Below the pieces are notes generated by a model. The model was given only the letters and a program-made list of their open reading frames with translations. It was not told where the DNA came from and made no database searches. DNA of 6,691 bases, from positions 1 through 6,691 of the forward strand of contig JAQBPL010000062.1 of the NCBI GenBank assembly GCA_028287545.1, in the 5' to 3' direction. The DNA comes from Vulcanimicrobiota bacterium. GTDB lineage: Bacteria; Eremiobacterota; Eremiobacteria; Baltobacterales; Baltobacteraceae. This document shows positions 6,254 through 6,691 of the stretch, one piece after another (the stretch's first letter is position 1; each line of letters begins with the position of its first letter). The translations under genes and the position numbers were made by a program.

Positions 6254-6331
6254 AGGCGTCTATGCCCCTCGGCCGATAACGCGGGCCCAAGGAACGTCAA
6301 ACCGGCGTCTCCTGGGGTCTGTTCGCCATTC

Positions 6332-6390
6332 TCGCCCTGAGCCCGCCCTTTTGGGCCCTTCGACAACCCTTCGACAGGCTCAGGGTGACA
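6332..6390. repeat. intergenic inverted-repeat element (TTCGACAGGCTCAGGG type) in the rpoC leader
   Basis: TCGCCCTGAGCC (6332-6343) pairs with GGCTCAGGGTGA (6377-6388) as a 12-bp stem with a single G-U wobble. A small GCCC-TTTT-GGGC hairpin (6345-6356) is nested inside. CCCTTCGACA occurs twice in tandem (6356-6365 and 6367-6376), and the second copy runs into GGCTCAGGGTGACA. This motif is familiar as a dispersed intergenic repeat in many GC-rich bacterial genomes. Antisense translation of it gives the well-known spurious peptide SLSKG. Here it lies between the promoter and rpoC, so it would be part of the rpoC 5' untranslated RNA. There is no T-run after the stem, so it is not an intrinsic terminator. 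Confidence 0.65.
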
Positions 6391-6399
6391 GAGAAGTAG

Positions 6400-6691
<292 letters not shown>

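Overview
The window comes from a GC-rich bacterium and ends in the start of rpoC, so it is chromosomal. Phylum cannot be fixed from 70 residues of RpoC. The mix of genes (a class III pilin with an Ig-like C-terminal part, a penicillin-amidase-family acylase, an ArsR/SRPBCC pair and a secreted FG-GAP propeller) would suit an environmental lineage such as Vulcanimicrobiota/Eremiobacterota, but that is only a guess. No phage, transposase, CRISPR array, tRNA or rRNA was seen.

Left part (1-2972). A type IV pilin/pseudopilin-like gene runs leftward off the window edge (1-821, minus). It has a textbook prepilin peptidase site and a C-terminal stretch that looks like a bacterial Ig-like module. A 448-base divergent intergenic region (822-1269) separates it from a rightward gene (1270-2607) for a secreted FG-GAP/VCBS-type beta-propeller with five clear Ca-binding-type motifs and one degenerate one. 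Between this gene and the next lies a decayed, N-terminally truncated NTF2/SnoaL-like fragment on the minus strand (about 2706-2972). It begins exactly at the stop codon of the acylase gene.

Central part (2973-6177, all minus). Three genes read leftward in the order arsR, SRPBCC, acylase. The ArsR-family repressor and the SRPBCC (AHSA1-like) protein overlap by one base (TAATG), so they are translationally coupled. After 62 bases, which hold a GC-rich hairpin without a T-tract, comes a 774-residue membrane-anchored or exported Ntn-hydrolase of the penicillin amidase S45 family. Its precursor-cleavage/catalytic Ser258 and a His at the beta-23 position are visible. The first two genes, and possibly all three, would be controlled by ArsR. 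Its promoter (TTGACG-17-TACACT) places the transcript start 1-2 bases before the GTG start codon, and a 7-1-7 inverted repeat (CACTTAC-G-GTAAGTG) covers the -10 element and the start codon.

Right part (6178-6691). A second good promoter (TGGACA-17-TAAAAT) points the other way, with its -35 only 10 bases from that of arsR. It would drive rpoC, which starts at 6481 behind a clear ribosome binding site. The roughly 220-base leader contains a five-codon mini-ORF and an intergenic repeat-type hairpin (CCCTGAGC...GCTCAGGG with a repeated CCCTTCGACA). rpoB is not upstream of rpoC here, which departs from the usual rpoB-rpoC order.
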